From positions 248,001 to 312,000 of the forward strand of contig NZ_LBIO01000037.1 of the NCBI RefSeq assembly GCF_001280505.1: a stretch of 64,000 nt of DNA, in the 5' to 3' direction. The stretch is from Mangrovimonas sp. TPBH4 (lineage in GTDB: Bacteria; Bacteroidota; Bacteroidia; Flavobacteriales; Flavobacteriaceae). The notes under the pieces were generated by a model. The model saw only the letters and a list, made by a program, of their open reading frames with translations, was not told the origin of the DNA and searched no databases. Position numbers and translations under genes: made by a program. Below are positions 1-8,101 of this stretch, piece after piece. The number at the start of each line of letters is the position of its first letter. The stretch's first letter is position 1.

Positions 1-336
1 TGAATAGATTTGATAGGTGTTAAATGAATTTTCGTAATCGCGTATGCGCTGGTTGTCAAAACCTTTCAAATATTCAGATTTAACAAGCTGCGAAGGCGTC
101 CAATCAAAATTAAAATGTTCGATAACATAGTAGAAATCCTCCTCATCTCCCGTTAGGGCATCAAATTCCAAAACCAAGGGTTGCCCCAAGGGTAAAATAG
201 GAAGTTGACTTTCTTGGGTGTCGCCTTTAAAGGTGATGGTTTTGATGAAATCTGGTGGGGCAACTTCGCTAACTTGTGAGAAAATAATGTAGGGAAATAG
301 AAAAATGTATGCGAAGAGGTTGAGTTTTGATGTCAT
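1..336 (-). CDS. Type IX secretion system plug protein (DUF5103), N-terminal part
   Basis: This is the N-terminal 112 residues of a gene that runs off the left edge of the window. A signal peptide (about residues 1-20, ending FSQ) is followed by a stretch with the conserved pattern FYYVIEHFNFDWTPSQLVKSEY and then DNQRI and SFNTYQIYS. I recognise this as the DUF5103 family, known as the plug protein that closes the SprA translocon of the type IX secretion system at the outer membrane. The gene is divergent from nqrA, with about 160 bases between the two starts. The ATG at 336 was chosen because it gives the complete signal peptide. The assignment rests on remembered family sequence and only the first part of the protein is visible. 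Confidence 0.75.
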   Translation of the reverse strand, partial: MTSKLNLFAYIFLFPYIIFSQVSEVAPPDFIKTITFKGDTQESQLPILPLGQPLVLEFDALTGDEEDFYYVIEHFNFDWTPSQLVKSEYLKGFDNQRIRDYENSFNTYQIYS

Positions 337-454
337 TAAAGTCTTATTTTGATGTAAATATAGTTAAATTTATAGGACGCAAAATTCAGCTATTTAGAAT
401 TGTTATAAATAAATAAGTAGCTATTATTTCAAATATAATTTAGGTATTAATTCG

Positions 455-462
455 TAAATTTG
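455..462 (+). promoter_or_regulatory. Bacteroidota -7 promoter element of the nqr operon
   Basis: TAAATTTG is a perfect match to the Bacteroidota sigma-A -7 element TAnnTTTG. It lies 37 bases upstream of the nqrA ATG, which leaves a leader of about 30 bases. No convincing -33 TTG is visible at the usual spacing. Confidence 0.6.
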
Positions 463-499
463 CGTCGATTTTTAGACAATTAATTTCAATATCAAACAT

Positions 500-1855
500 A
501 TGTCCAACGACATTAAGATTAAAAAAGGTCTGAATATAAACCTAAAAGGTGAAGCTGATAGGTCCACAGAGAATGCGATCATCAGTAATTTCTGCACCAT
601 CAGGCCAGAAGACTTTCACGGCGTTACCCCAAAATTAGTAGCAAAAGAAGGCGCAAAAGTAAAGGCAGGTGAAACTGTTTTTTATGATAAAGCGAATGAA
701 CTTGTGAAATTTGTGTCTCCAGTTTCTGGAGAGATTGTTGAGGTACAACGCGGTGCAAAACGAAGAATTTTAGCAATTAAGATCCAAGCGGATAAAGAGC
801 AATCTTACCTAGATAGCGGCAAATTGGATGTGGCTTCTGCGAGTGCGGAGGCAATCAAATCTCATTTGATGGCATCAGGTTGTTGGCCATTTATTAAGCA
901 GCGTCCTTACGATGTGATCGCCAATCCAGACAAAAGCCCAAAGGCTATTTTTGTATCGGGATATGCGTCGGCGCCATTGGCAGCAGATTATGATTATGTG
1001 CTACAAGGTAAGGAAACTGAGCTTCAGACTGCGATTACCGCTCTTGGGAAACTTACAGAAAGTACGGTGCATGTCTCTGTAGGAGCTGGTTCTAATTCGC
1101 CTTTAGCAGGTCTTTCAGGTGTAACATTACATAAAGTGTCCGGTCCACACCCTGTGGGGAACGTAGGAACACAAATCAATAAAATTGATCCTATCAATAA
1201 AGGAGAGGTGGTTTGGACCGTATCTCCTCAAGATCTTGTTATTATTGGAGAAATGTTGCTTACCGGGAAGTTCAATGCGGAGCGTATTGTTGCTTTGGTA
1301 GGGTCTTCGGTTAAAAAACCTAGATACTTCAGAACCAAAATTGGTAGTGAAGTAGCCACTATGGTTTATGATAATGGAATTGATAAGAATAGCAATTGTA
1401 GAATCATCTCAGGAAATGTACTTACAGGAAACCACGTAAAGCCAGACGGATGTTTGGATTACTACAGTAATACAGTTACTGTAATTCCTGAAGGAGATGA
1501 CTATGAGCTTTTTGGATGGAATAAACCTGTTTTTAACAAAATATCAACGTCTAGAGCAATGACTTTTTCATGGTTGAACCCTAAGAAGAAGTTTGATTTA
1601 GATACTAATACTAATGGAGAGCATAGAGCATTTGTGGTAACTGGAAATTATGAGGAAGTATTTCCTTTAGACATCTACCCAATGCAAATTCTTAAGGCTT
1701 GTATGTATAAGGACCTTGACGAAATGGAAGCCTTGGGTATGTATGAAGTTGCTCCGGAAGATTTTGCTTTGACCGAATTTGTTTGTGTGTCTAAACAGCC
1801 TCACCAAAAGATTATTAGAGAAGGTTTGGACTTAATGATTAAAGAAATAGGATAG
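500..1855 (+). CDS. nqrA: Na+-translocating NADH:quinone reductase subunit A
   Basis: This is the peripheral subunit A of the Na+-NQR complex, which oxidises NADH, reduces ubiquinone or menaquinone and pumps Na+. The 451-residue length fits the family. The N-terminal KIKKGLNINLKGEA and the barrel-sandwich-like stretch around residues 40-90 (VSPVSGEIVEVQRGAKR) are typical of NqrA and its RnfC-like fold, and the C-terminal part is also colinear with the family. The gene carries no cofactor motif of its own, as expected. It is first in a six-gene operon and ends 2 bases before nqrB. Confidence 0.97.
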   Translation: MSNDIKIKKGLNINLKGEADRSTENAIISNFCTIRPEDFHGVTPKLVAKEGAKVKAGETVFYDKANELVKFVSPVSGEIVEVQRGAKRRILAIKIQADKEQSYLDSGKLDVASASAEAIKSHLMASGCWPFIKQRPYDVIANPDKSPKAIFVSGYASAPLAADYDYVLQGKETELQTAITALGKLTESTVHVSVGAGSNSPLAGLSGVTLHKVSGPHPVGNVGTQINKIDPINKGEVVWTVSPQDLVIIGEMLLTGKFNAERIVALVGSSVKKPRYFRTKIGSEVATMVYDNGIDKNSNCRIISGNVLTGNHVKPDGCLDYYSNTVTVIPEGDDYELFGWNKPVFNKISTSRAMTFSWLNPKKKFDLDTNTNGEHRAFVVTGNYEEVFPLDIYPMQILKACMYKDLDEMEALGMYEVAPEDFALTEFVCVSKQPHQKIIREGLDLMIKEIG

Positions 1856-1857
1856 CC

Positions 1858-3057
1858 ATGAGTTTGAAAAGTACATTACATAACTTAAAAGAAAAGTATA
1901 AAGGCACCAAAATGGCGCCTGCGTTTAACGCATTGCATACCTTTTTATACTTGCCTAACGATACCACTCATGGTGGAACCCATATTAAGGCTGCCGACGA
2001 CTTGAAGCGTACCATGAATACAGTGATCATGGCATTGGTGCCGTGTTTGATTTTTGGTATGTTCAACGCAGGTTACCAGCATTTTGTTGCCGTTGGAGAG
2101 CCTGTAGCATTCTTGTCCTGGGATGCCTTTTCTATTGGATTGATTAAAATATTACCACTACTTATTGTGTCTTATGGCGTAGGACTTGGAATCGAGTTCT
2201 TGTTCGCCATCATTAAAGGACATGAAGTAGAGGAAGGTTACTTGGTAACTGGAATGTTGGTGCCACTTATTGTACCAATTGATTTGCCATTATGGATGTT
2301 GGCCGTGGCCGTAGCATTTGGTGTGGTAATCGGTAAAGAGGTATTTGGTGGTACAGGGATGAACATCCTGAATCCAGCATTGACAATCCGTGCATTTTTG
2401 TTCTTCGCATATCCAACTTGGATGTCTGGAGATAAAGTATGGGTACACGGTGCTGTAGAGCGCGCCAATGAAATTGCTGGAGGAGCTAATGTTGATGTGA
2501 TTTCCGGAGAAACCATTTTAGGAAGTTTAGCGCAAGGAAATGAGGCAGGCTATTCTGTTGCCGATATGTTCTACGGATTTATCCCCGGTTCTGTTGGGGA
2601 GACCTCTACCTTCTTGATTCTGTTAGGGGGATTGTTCTTGATCTTCACTAAAATTGGAAGCTGGAGAATCATGTTGTCTTCTGTAATTGGAGCATTGGTT
2701 ATGGGATTAATCTTTAACAGTGTTGTAGATGCTGGTTGGATAGCTGAGAGCAGCAAATTCTACGGATTAATGAGCACTGAATTCTGGCATCATTTATTGA
2801 TTGGTGGTTTTGCCTTTGGTACTGTGTTTATGGCTACAGATCCTGTAACGGCATCTCAAACCAACAAAGGAAAATGGATCTATGGATTCTTGGTAGGATT
2901 CATTTCTATCCTAATCCGTGTGTTCAACCCGGCTTACCCAGAAGGTGTAATGTTGGCCATTTTATTGATGAACGTATTTGCACCGACCATTGACCACTAT
3001 GTGGTACAGGGAAATGTTAAGAAAAGAATGAAACGTTTAAAAGCAAAAACAGCTTAA
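1858..3057 (+). CDS. nqrB: Na+-translocating NADH:quinone reductase subunit B
   Basis: This is the main membrane subunit of Na+-NQR. It holds covalently bound FMN and riboflavin and forms part of the Na+ path. The 399-residue protein has about ten hydrophobic segments and family landmarks such as GGTGMNILNPA (residues 164-174), GYSVADMFYGFIPGSVGETS (231-250) and FMATDPVTA (324-332). The flavinylation site should be Thr219. Here it lies in D-V-I-S-G-E-T, whereas the family motif is usually SGAT, so Glu218 replaces Ala. FMN is attached by ApbE, which is encoded at 9686-10666. NqrC starts 1 base after the stop. Confidence 0.97.
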   Translation: MSLKSTLHNLKEKYKGTKMAPAFNALHTFLYLPNDTTHGGTHIKAADDLKRTMNTVIMALVPCLIFGMFNAGYQHFVAVGEPVAFLSWDAFSIGLIKILPLLIVSYGVGLGIEFLFAIIKGHEVEEGYLVTGMLVPLIVPIDLPLWMLAVAVAFGVVIGKEVFGGTGMNILNPALTIRAFLFFAYPTWMSGDKVWVHGAVERANEIAGGANVDVISGETILGSLAQGNEAGYSVADMFYGFIPGSVGETSTFLILLGGLFLIFTKIGSWRIMLSSVIGALVMGLIFNSVVDAGWIAESSKFYGLMSTEFWHHLLIGGFAFGTVFMATDPVTASQTNKGKWIYGFLVGFISILIRVFNPAYPEGVMLAILLMNVFAPTIDHYVVQGNVKKRMKRLKAKTA

Positions 3058-3058
3058 G

Positions 3059-3814
3059 ATGAGTAATAAAACAGATAGTAACGTATATACCGTATTGTTT
3101 GCCATTGGTATGGTAGTGGTAGTAGGAGCCTTGTTGGCCTTTACTGCGGCGTCACTTAAGGGTACAATTGGAAAAAATGTGGAGTTGGAAAAGAAACAAA
3201 ACATTTTGTACGCTATGGGTGTGAATGAAAATGATGAAAGTAGTGCTGTTTTTGTTGATAAATCTGAAGCTCCAGAATTGTTTTCTAAATATATCACCAA
3301 GCAATTGGTAATGCAAGGTGGTGAGGTTTCAGAAGATGAAAACGCTTATTTAATTGATATCAAAAAGGCTAAAGAAGCTGCTGAAGGAGACGCTTCCAAA
3401 AGACAGTTGCCAATTTTTGTAGGGGAGAAAGATGGAAAAACTTTCTATATCGCTCCTATATATGGTAAAGGACTTTGGGATGCCATTTGGGGCTATGTTT
3501 CTATGGACGAAAACATGGTAGTTCAAGGGGCTTATTTTGACCACAAAGGAGAAACTCCTGGTCTTGGAGCCAACATTAAGGAGCGTTTCTTTATGGACGA
3601 CTTTATTGGGGAGCATTTATTGGACAGCAACGGAAATTTCAAAGGAGTGGATGTTGCCAAAGGAAATGCCGATCCAAAGAACGAAAACAAAACTGATAAC
3701 GAGGTAGACGCCATTGCGGGGGCCACTATTACTGGTAATGGTGTAGCTGCAATGTTGAAAAGCGACTTACAGTTGTATAAGCCTTTTTTCGATAACTTAA
3801 AAAACAACAAATAA
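3059..3814 (+). CDS. nqrC: Na+-translocating NADH:quinone reductase subunit C
   Basis: NqrC carries the second covalently bound FMN of the complex on its periplasmic domain. The protein has one N-terminal membrane segment (about residues 12-32). Near the C-terminus the flavinylation sequence DAIAGATITGNGV runs from residue 217, with Thr223 as the probable acceptor. The residue normally Ser or Thr before GAT is Ala here. The length of 251 residues is normal. The gene is tightly packed between nqrB and nqrD. Confidence 0.96.
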   Translation: MSNKTDSNVYTVLFAIGMVVVVGALLAFTAASLKGTIGKNVELEKKQNILYAMGVNENDESSAVFVDKSEAPELFSKYITKQLVMQGGEVSEDENAYLIDIKKAKEAAEGDASKRQLPIFVGEKDGKTFYIAPIYGKGLWDAIWGYVSMDENMVVQGAYFDHKGETPGLGANIKERFFMDDFIGEHLLDSNGNFKGVDVAKGNADPKNENKTDNEVDAIAGATITGNGVAAMLKSDLQLYKPFFDNLKNNK

Positions 3815-3817
3815 GAT

Positions 3818-4462
3818 ATGGGACTTTTATCTAAAAAAGACGCCAAGTTAATTACAGACCCATTAGCGGATAACAACCCTATTACCATTCAGGTATTGGG
3901 TATATGTTCTGCCTTGGCGATTACAGCTCAATTAAAAGCGTCTATCGTAATGGCTGTTTCGGTAATGTTTGTATTGGGAATTGGGAACGTCGTTATTTCA
4001 TTGATCAGAAACATCATCCCTTCTAAAATTAGAATTATTGTTCAGTTAACCGTGGTTGCTGCGTTGGTAATTATCGTAGACCAAGTACTGAAAGCTTTTG
4101 CATACGAACTAAGTAAAACCCTATCGGTATTCGTTGGTTTAATTATTACCAACTGTATCATCATGGGACGTTTTGAGGCCTTTGCCCTTGGTAATGGCCC
4201 TTGGAAATCCTTTCTGGATGGTATAGGTAATTCCTTAGGATACGGAGTCATCCTTATTATCGTAGGATTCTTTAGAGAACTTTTAGGTTCTGGAACCTTA
4301 TTAGGATTTAAAGTGTTGGGAGACCCAATCGAGAAAACAGGATTATATGCTTTAGGGTATGAAAACAACGGATTTATGTTGTTATCTCCAATGGCATTGA
4401 TCGTGGTAGGTATCATTATTTGGGTACAACGTAGCAGAAACAAAGATTTAATTGAAGATTAA
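3818..4462 (+). CDS. nqrD: Na+-translocating NADH:quinone reductase subunit D
   Basis: NqrD is a six-helix membrane subunit that pairs with NqrE. The two hold an intramembrane Fe-S centre that passes electrons from NqrF to NqrC. Cysteines in LGICSALAIT and TNCIIMGRFEAFA are at the positions expected for cluster ligands. The 214-residue length and the C-terminal membrane segment fit the family. It starts 3 bases after nqrC and is separated from nqrE by 29 bases. Confidence 0.96.
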   Translation: MGLLSKKDAKLITDPLADNNPITIQVLGICSALAITAQLKASIVMAVSVMFVLGIGNVVISLIRNIIPSKIRIIVQLTVVAALVIIVDQVLKAFAYELSKTLSVFVGLIITNCIIMGRFEAFALGNGPWKSFLDGIGNSLGYGVILIIVGFFRELLGSGTLLGFKVLGDPIEKTGLYALGYENNGFMLLSPMALIVVGIIIWVQRSRNKDLIED

Positions 4463-4491
4463 TCCTTAAGGGTTACTTAAAAAGATAGATT

Positions 4492-5211
4492 ATGTTAGAG
4501 CACATAGAATTATTTTTCAAATCGATATTTATAGACAACATGGTATTTGCCACGTTCTTAGGAATGTGTTCGTACCTGGCAGTGTCTAAAAAAGTGTCTA
4601 CAGCTGTAGGTCTGGGAGCTGCCGTAATATTTGTATTGGCGGTGACTGTACCAGTAAACTGGTTGTTGGACCAATACATTTTGCAACCTGGAGCTTTAAA
4701 GTGGTTAGGATCAGAGTATGCAGATTACGACTTAAGCTTCCTGTCGTTTATTATGTTTATTGCCACTATTGCTACCATGGTACAATTGGTAGAAATTGTA
4801 GTAGAAAAGTTCTCTCCTGCATTGTATAACTCCCTTGGTATTTTCTTACCGCTTATTGCTGTAAACTGTGCAATTTTGGGAGGATCATTATTTATGCAAT
4901 CACGTGAGATTCCTACTATAGGTTTGGCACTTAATTATGGATTGTCGTCCGGTATTGGTTGGTTCTTGGCTATTTTGGCCATTGCAGCTATCCGTGAGAA
5001 AATTAGATATTCCAACGTTCCTGCACCTTTAAGAGGATTGGGAATCACGTTTATTATTACAGGTCTTATGGCTATTGGTTTCATGAGTTTTGGTGGTATG
5101 TTGACTGGAGGTGATGAAGGAGCTAAAGTAGAGGCTAAAACTGCCAAGGTAGAAACTGTCAAGGAAGACACAGAGAATAAGTTAGCTAACAATACAAAAG
5201 TAAACGAGTAA
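4492..5211 (+). CDS. nqrE: Na+-translocating NADH:quinone reductase subunit E
   Basis: NqrE is the inverted-topology partner of NqrD. The cysteines in LGMCSYLAVS and AVNCAILGGSLFM mirror those of NqrD and would complete the intramembrane Fe-S site. The core of about 205 residues is followed by an extra hydrophilic tail of about 34 residues rich in Lys, Glu, Thr and Ala (GGDEGAKVEAKTAKVETVKE and onward), which the usual NqrE of about 200 residues lacks. NqrF begins 1 base after the stop. Confidence 0.96.
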   Translation: MLEHIELFFKSIFIDNMVFATFLGMCSYLAVSKKVSTAVGLGAAVIFVLAVTVPVNWLLDQYILQPGALKWLGSEYADYDLSFLSFIMFIATIATMVQLVEIVVEKFSPALYNSLGIFLPLIAVNCAILGGSLFMQSREIPTIGLALNYGLSSGIGWFLAILAIAAIREKIRYSNVPAPLRGLGITFIITGLMAIGFMSFGGMLTGGDEGAKVEAKTAKVETVKEDTENKLANNTKVNE

Positions 5212-5212
5212 C

Positions 5213-6523
5213 ATGATATTAGCAGCAGGTACAGTAGGAACCATAGTAGCAACGGTAGCTGCCTTTTTGGTAGTAACACTTTTATTGGTGGCCTTGTTAT
5301 TGTTCGTAAAACAAAAATTATCTCCTTCAGGACCGGTTAAGATTAAAATTAACGGGGAAAAGGAAATTGAAGTAGCCTCTGGCGGAAGTTTATTGTCTAC
5401 TTTAGGAAATTCAAAAATCTTCTTGCCTTCCGCTTGTGGTGGAGGTGGAACTTGTATCCAATGTGAGTGTCATGTTTTGGCCGGTGGAGGTGAAGCACTG
5501 CCAACCGAGACACCTCACTTTACTCGTAAAGAGTTACAACATGGTGCACGTTTGGCGTGCCAGGTGAAGGTAAAACAAGACATGGAAATCACCATTCCAG
5601 AAGAAGTTTTTGGTATTAAGAAATGGGAAGCTGAGGTTGTACGTAACTACAACGTAGCCTCTTTCATTAAGGAATTCGTAGTACGTATCCCAGAAGATAT
5701 GAACTATAAAGCTGGTGGATATATTCAAATTGAAATCCCTCAGTGTGAAATTAAATATTCTGATATCGACATTACTGCCCACCCAGAAGAGCACGAAACT
5801 CCAGATAAGTTTCAAGCTGAATGGGATAAATTTGGTCTTTGGCCATTGGTAATGAAGAATGATGAAACTGTTGAGAGAGCTTACTCTATGGCTTCTTACC
5901 CGGCAGAAGGGCGTGACATTATGCTTAACGTGCGTATTGCCACTCCACCATGGGATAGAGCTAAAAATGGTTGGATGGATGTAAACCCAGGGGTAGCATC
6001 ATCTTATATTTTCTCCAGAAAACCGGGAGACAAAGTAATCATTTCGGGACCTTATGGTGAATTCTTCATCAACGAGTCAGACGCTGAAATGTTATATGTA
6101 GGTGGTGGAGCTGGTATGGCGCCAATGCGTTCGCACTTGTATCACTTATTCAAAACTCTTAAAACGGGTAGAAAAGTGACGTATTGGTACGGAGGACGTT
6201 CTAAGCGTGAGTTATTCTACATTGAGCACTTTAGAGCTTTAGAAAGAGATTTCCCTAACTTTAAGTTCTTCTTGGCGTTATCTGAGCCACTTCCAGAGGA
6301 TAATTGGAAAGTGAAGAAAGATATCCATGATGAGGCTGGAGATGGATTCGTAGGATTTATTCACAACTGTGTAATCGAAAACTACTTGGATCATCATGAT
6401 GCTCCTGAAGATATCGAATTATATTTCTGTGGACCTCCGTTAATGAACAAGGCCGTAGAAAAAATGGGACAAGATTTCGGTCTTCCAGATGAAAACATCC
6501 GTTTTGATGACTTTGGTGGATAA
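5213..6523 (+). CDS. nqrF: Na+-translocating NADH:quinone reductase subunit F
   Basis: NqrF is the electron entry subunit: NADH reduces FAD, then a 2Fe-2S cluster. The protein has one N-terminal membrane helix (about residues 5-32). A ferredoxin domain follows, with ligands Cys75, Cys81, Cys84 and Cys116 (SACGGGGTCIQC). Next come the FAD motif RAYSMASYP, the NADH motif GGGAGMAPMRSH and the C-terminal FCGPPLM and FDDFGG. The length of 436 residues is normal. It is the last gene of the nqr operon and is followed by a hairpin terminator. Confidence 0.97.
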   Translation: MILAAGTVGTIVATVAAFLVVTLLLVALLLFVKQKLSPSGPVKIKINGEKEIEVASGGSLLSTLGNSKIFLPSACGGGGTCIQCECHVLAGGGEALPTETPHFTRKELQHGARLACQVKVKQDMEITIPEEVFGIKKWEAEVVRNYNVASFIKEFVVRIPEDMNYKAGGYIQIEIPQCEIKYSDIDITAHPEEHETPDKFQAEWDKFGLWPLVMKNDETVERAYSMASYPAEGRDIMLNVRIATPPWDRAKNGWMDVNPGVASSYIFSRKPGDKVIISGPYGEFFINESDAEMLYVGGGAGMAPMRSHLYHLFKTLKTGRKVTYWYGGRSKRELFYIEHFRALERDFPNFKFFLALSEPLPEDNWKVKKDIHDEAGDGFVGFIHNCVIENYLDHHDAPEDIELYFCGPPLMNKAVEKMGQDFGLPDENIRFDDFGG

Positions 6524-6546
6524 ATACTTAATAATCATATTTTTAA

Positions 6547-6582
6547 CAATCCGACCCTTATAGGGGTCGGATTTATTTTTTT
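6547..6582 (+). terminator. Rho-independent terminator of the nqr operon
   Basis: The inverted repeat CCGACCCTTATAGGGGTCGG at 6551-6570 is followed by a T-rich run. It sits 27 bases after the nqrF stop. Confidence 0.85.
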
Positions 6583-6602
6583 AACCAACTTAAATTATTT
6601 TT

Positions 6603-7439
6603 ATGAAAAAAGCTTTATTATTTGCAGCTGCATTAGCCATGTTTAATTGTTCCTCTGAGGATTCGTCAAATGATAATGATCCTAACAATGGAAATGGAGG
6701 AGATGTGCTCAAATCCGTTAAAACTTATTCTTCCGGAATTTTACAGTCTATCATGGAATTTGAGTATAATTCTTATGGCGACATTGTTCAACAAAACTAT
6801 ACTGATGGTTATGGGGAAACGGTGGAAGCAGAATTTTTTTATGATGAGAATAATAAATTAACACATTTTACCGAAGTATATACGGATGCTTGGGGAGATG
6901 TCACGAATGAAATTAATGAATTCACCTTTGAGGGGGAATTGATCACTCAAATTTGTATTGAGGAAACTGAAGAGGATGGTGATGTGTATAACGATAAGAT
7001 TGTTTTTACTTATAACGGAAATGGCTTTGCTACCATGATTGAACATTATAGTAGAGATCTTGCTGAAGACAGTGATTGCTCTACATTAGAGTATGTGGAT
7101 ACTACAGAATTGATTGATTATAATCTGGATGGTAATATGACACAATATCAAAATGATAGTTTTACTTTTTTTGGTGAATTGTATTATACATACACTTATG
7201 ATGATAAGAATCATCCTTATAAAAATGTTGAGCCTGAAGCGTACAGAAAAATTTTGGGGTATTCTACTAATAATAATATTGTTCAAAATGTGGAGTTCGA
7301 CTTAAACACAGATGAACAAGAGGGATCGACTTCTTATGAGTATGAATATAATGAGAATGATTTTCCTACTAAATGTACCAAAACATATACTAATGGTAGT
7401 TTATCTCAAGAAACTGTTATTAGGTTTGAATATTATTAA
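6603..7439 (+). CDS. Lipoprotein with Rhs-like YN-repeat pattern
   Basis: The protein begins with a short signal and a lipobox-like site (MFNCSS, Cys16), followed by a linker rich in Asp, Asn and Gly, so it is probably a surface or periplasmic lipoprotein. The rest, about 240 residues, repeats short patterns such as EFEYNSYGD, FFYDENNK, FTYNGNGF, YTYDDKNHPY and YEYNENDFP at intervals of roughly 20-30 residues. These resemble the beta-strand repeats of Rhs/YD-repeat-like Bacteroidota lipoproteins (DUF4595-like). No enzymatic motif is visible. It lies between two terminators and is probably a single-gene unit. The function is unknown. Confidence 0.8.
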   Translation: MKKALLFAAALAMFNCSSEDSSNDNDPNNGNGGDVLKSVKTYSSGILQSIMEFEYNSYGDIVQQNYTDGYGETVEAEFFYDENNKLTHFTEVYTDAWGDVTNEINEFTFEGELITQICIEETEEDGDVYNDKIVFTYNGNGFATMIEHYSRDLAEDSDCSTLEYVDTTELIDYNLDGNMTQYQNDSFTFFGELYYTYTYDDKNHPYKNVEPEAYRKILGYSTNNNIVQNVEFDLNTDEQEGSTSYEYEYNENDFPTKCTKTYTNGSLSQETVIRFEYY

Positions 7440-7452
7440 AGATTATGAAAGA

Positions 7453-7487
7453 AAAAAGCCGATTCAATTGAATCGGCTTTTTTTTTT
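7453..7487. terminator. Bidirectional hairpin terminator
   Basis: A near-perfect stem (AAAGCCGATT / AATCGGCTTT) is followed by a run of T on the plus strand and preceded by a run of A. It lies between the plus-strand lipoprotein gene and the convergent gene ending at 7502, so it can serve both. Confidence 0.85.
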
Positions 7488-7501
7488 GATGATTCCTAAA
7501 A

Positions 7502-7948
7502 TTATGTAAGGATTTCTTGTTGTGACTTTTCAAAGTCAAACAAAGCAGAACAGTTCATCACATTGTCAATTCCATCCAATTCACACAATAATTCCACTAC
7601 GACACTTAAACCAGTAAATAAAACACTCTTATCAGTGGGGTATTTTGGCTTTTTATGTTTATGATGTAAGGGTAATTTAAAACCACAGGCCTTTAAAAAG
7701 GTGGCCTCAATTTGTAATAATTCTAATGGTGTGTATCCATTAAATTTCCGTCCTAGGTTTTGATGTACAATTCCAAGATAATTCAATTGTAATGAACCGT
7801 GGTCGTTTGACAAATGCTTCCAAGCATCCTTATTGTCCAAAATGTTTCCTACGGCACATTGCTTACAACATTCAGGATGTAGACGGTCGTTATGAAAGGC
7901 CTTATATAGCTTTTTAATAGCCTGCTCAAATCTATAAGTGTTTGCCAT
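7502..7948 (-). CDS. Small conserved Cys/His protein of unknown function
   Basis: The 148-residue soluble protein has a Cys cluster near the N-terminus (PECCKQCAVGN, Cys27, Cys28 and Cys31), a conserved-looking WKHLSNDHGSLQLNYLG segment, a His-rich stretch HHKHKK (residues 95-100), and further Cys in KACGF and ELLCELDG. I recall flavobacterial homologues labelled as an NQR subunit F. Nothing in the sequence supports that: there is no ferredoxin, FAD or NADH motif, and the real nqrF is at 5213. The Cys and His groups suggest metal or cluster binding, which is inference. It lies on the opposite strand between nqr and apbE. Confidence 0.8.
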   Translation of the reverse strand: MANTYRFEQAIKKLYKAFHNDRLHPECCKQCAVGNILDNKDAWKHLSNDHGSLQLNYLGIVHQNLGRKFNGYTPLELLQIEATFLKACGFKLPLHHKHKKPKYPTDKSVLFTGLSVVVELLCELDGIDNVMNCSALFDFEKSQQEILT

Positions 7949-8101
7949 GATATTGATATTTCTCTTAAGTTACTAAAAATTAGGTCAATTAATGTCTTTT
8001 AGATGTTAATTGGCTTTCTATTAAGTATTTGTTCTCATTTTAGAAGGCAAAGGAATTCTGTAAAGTTTTATTTCTTAAATTAGAATATCCTATTCTGTTT
8101 C

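Noticed and set aside
7502..7948. Naming this gene as NADH:quinone reductase subunit F
   Set aside because: It has no ferredoxin, FAD or NADH-binding motif, and the true nqrF is complete at 5213-6523.
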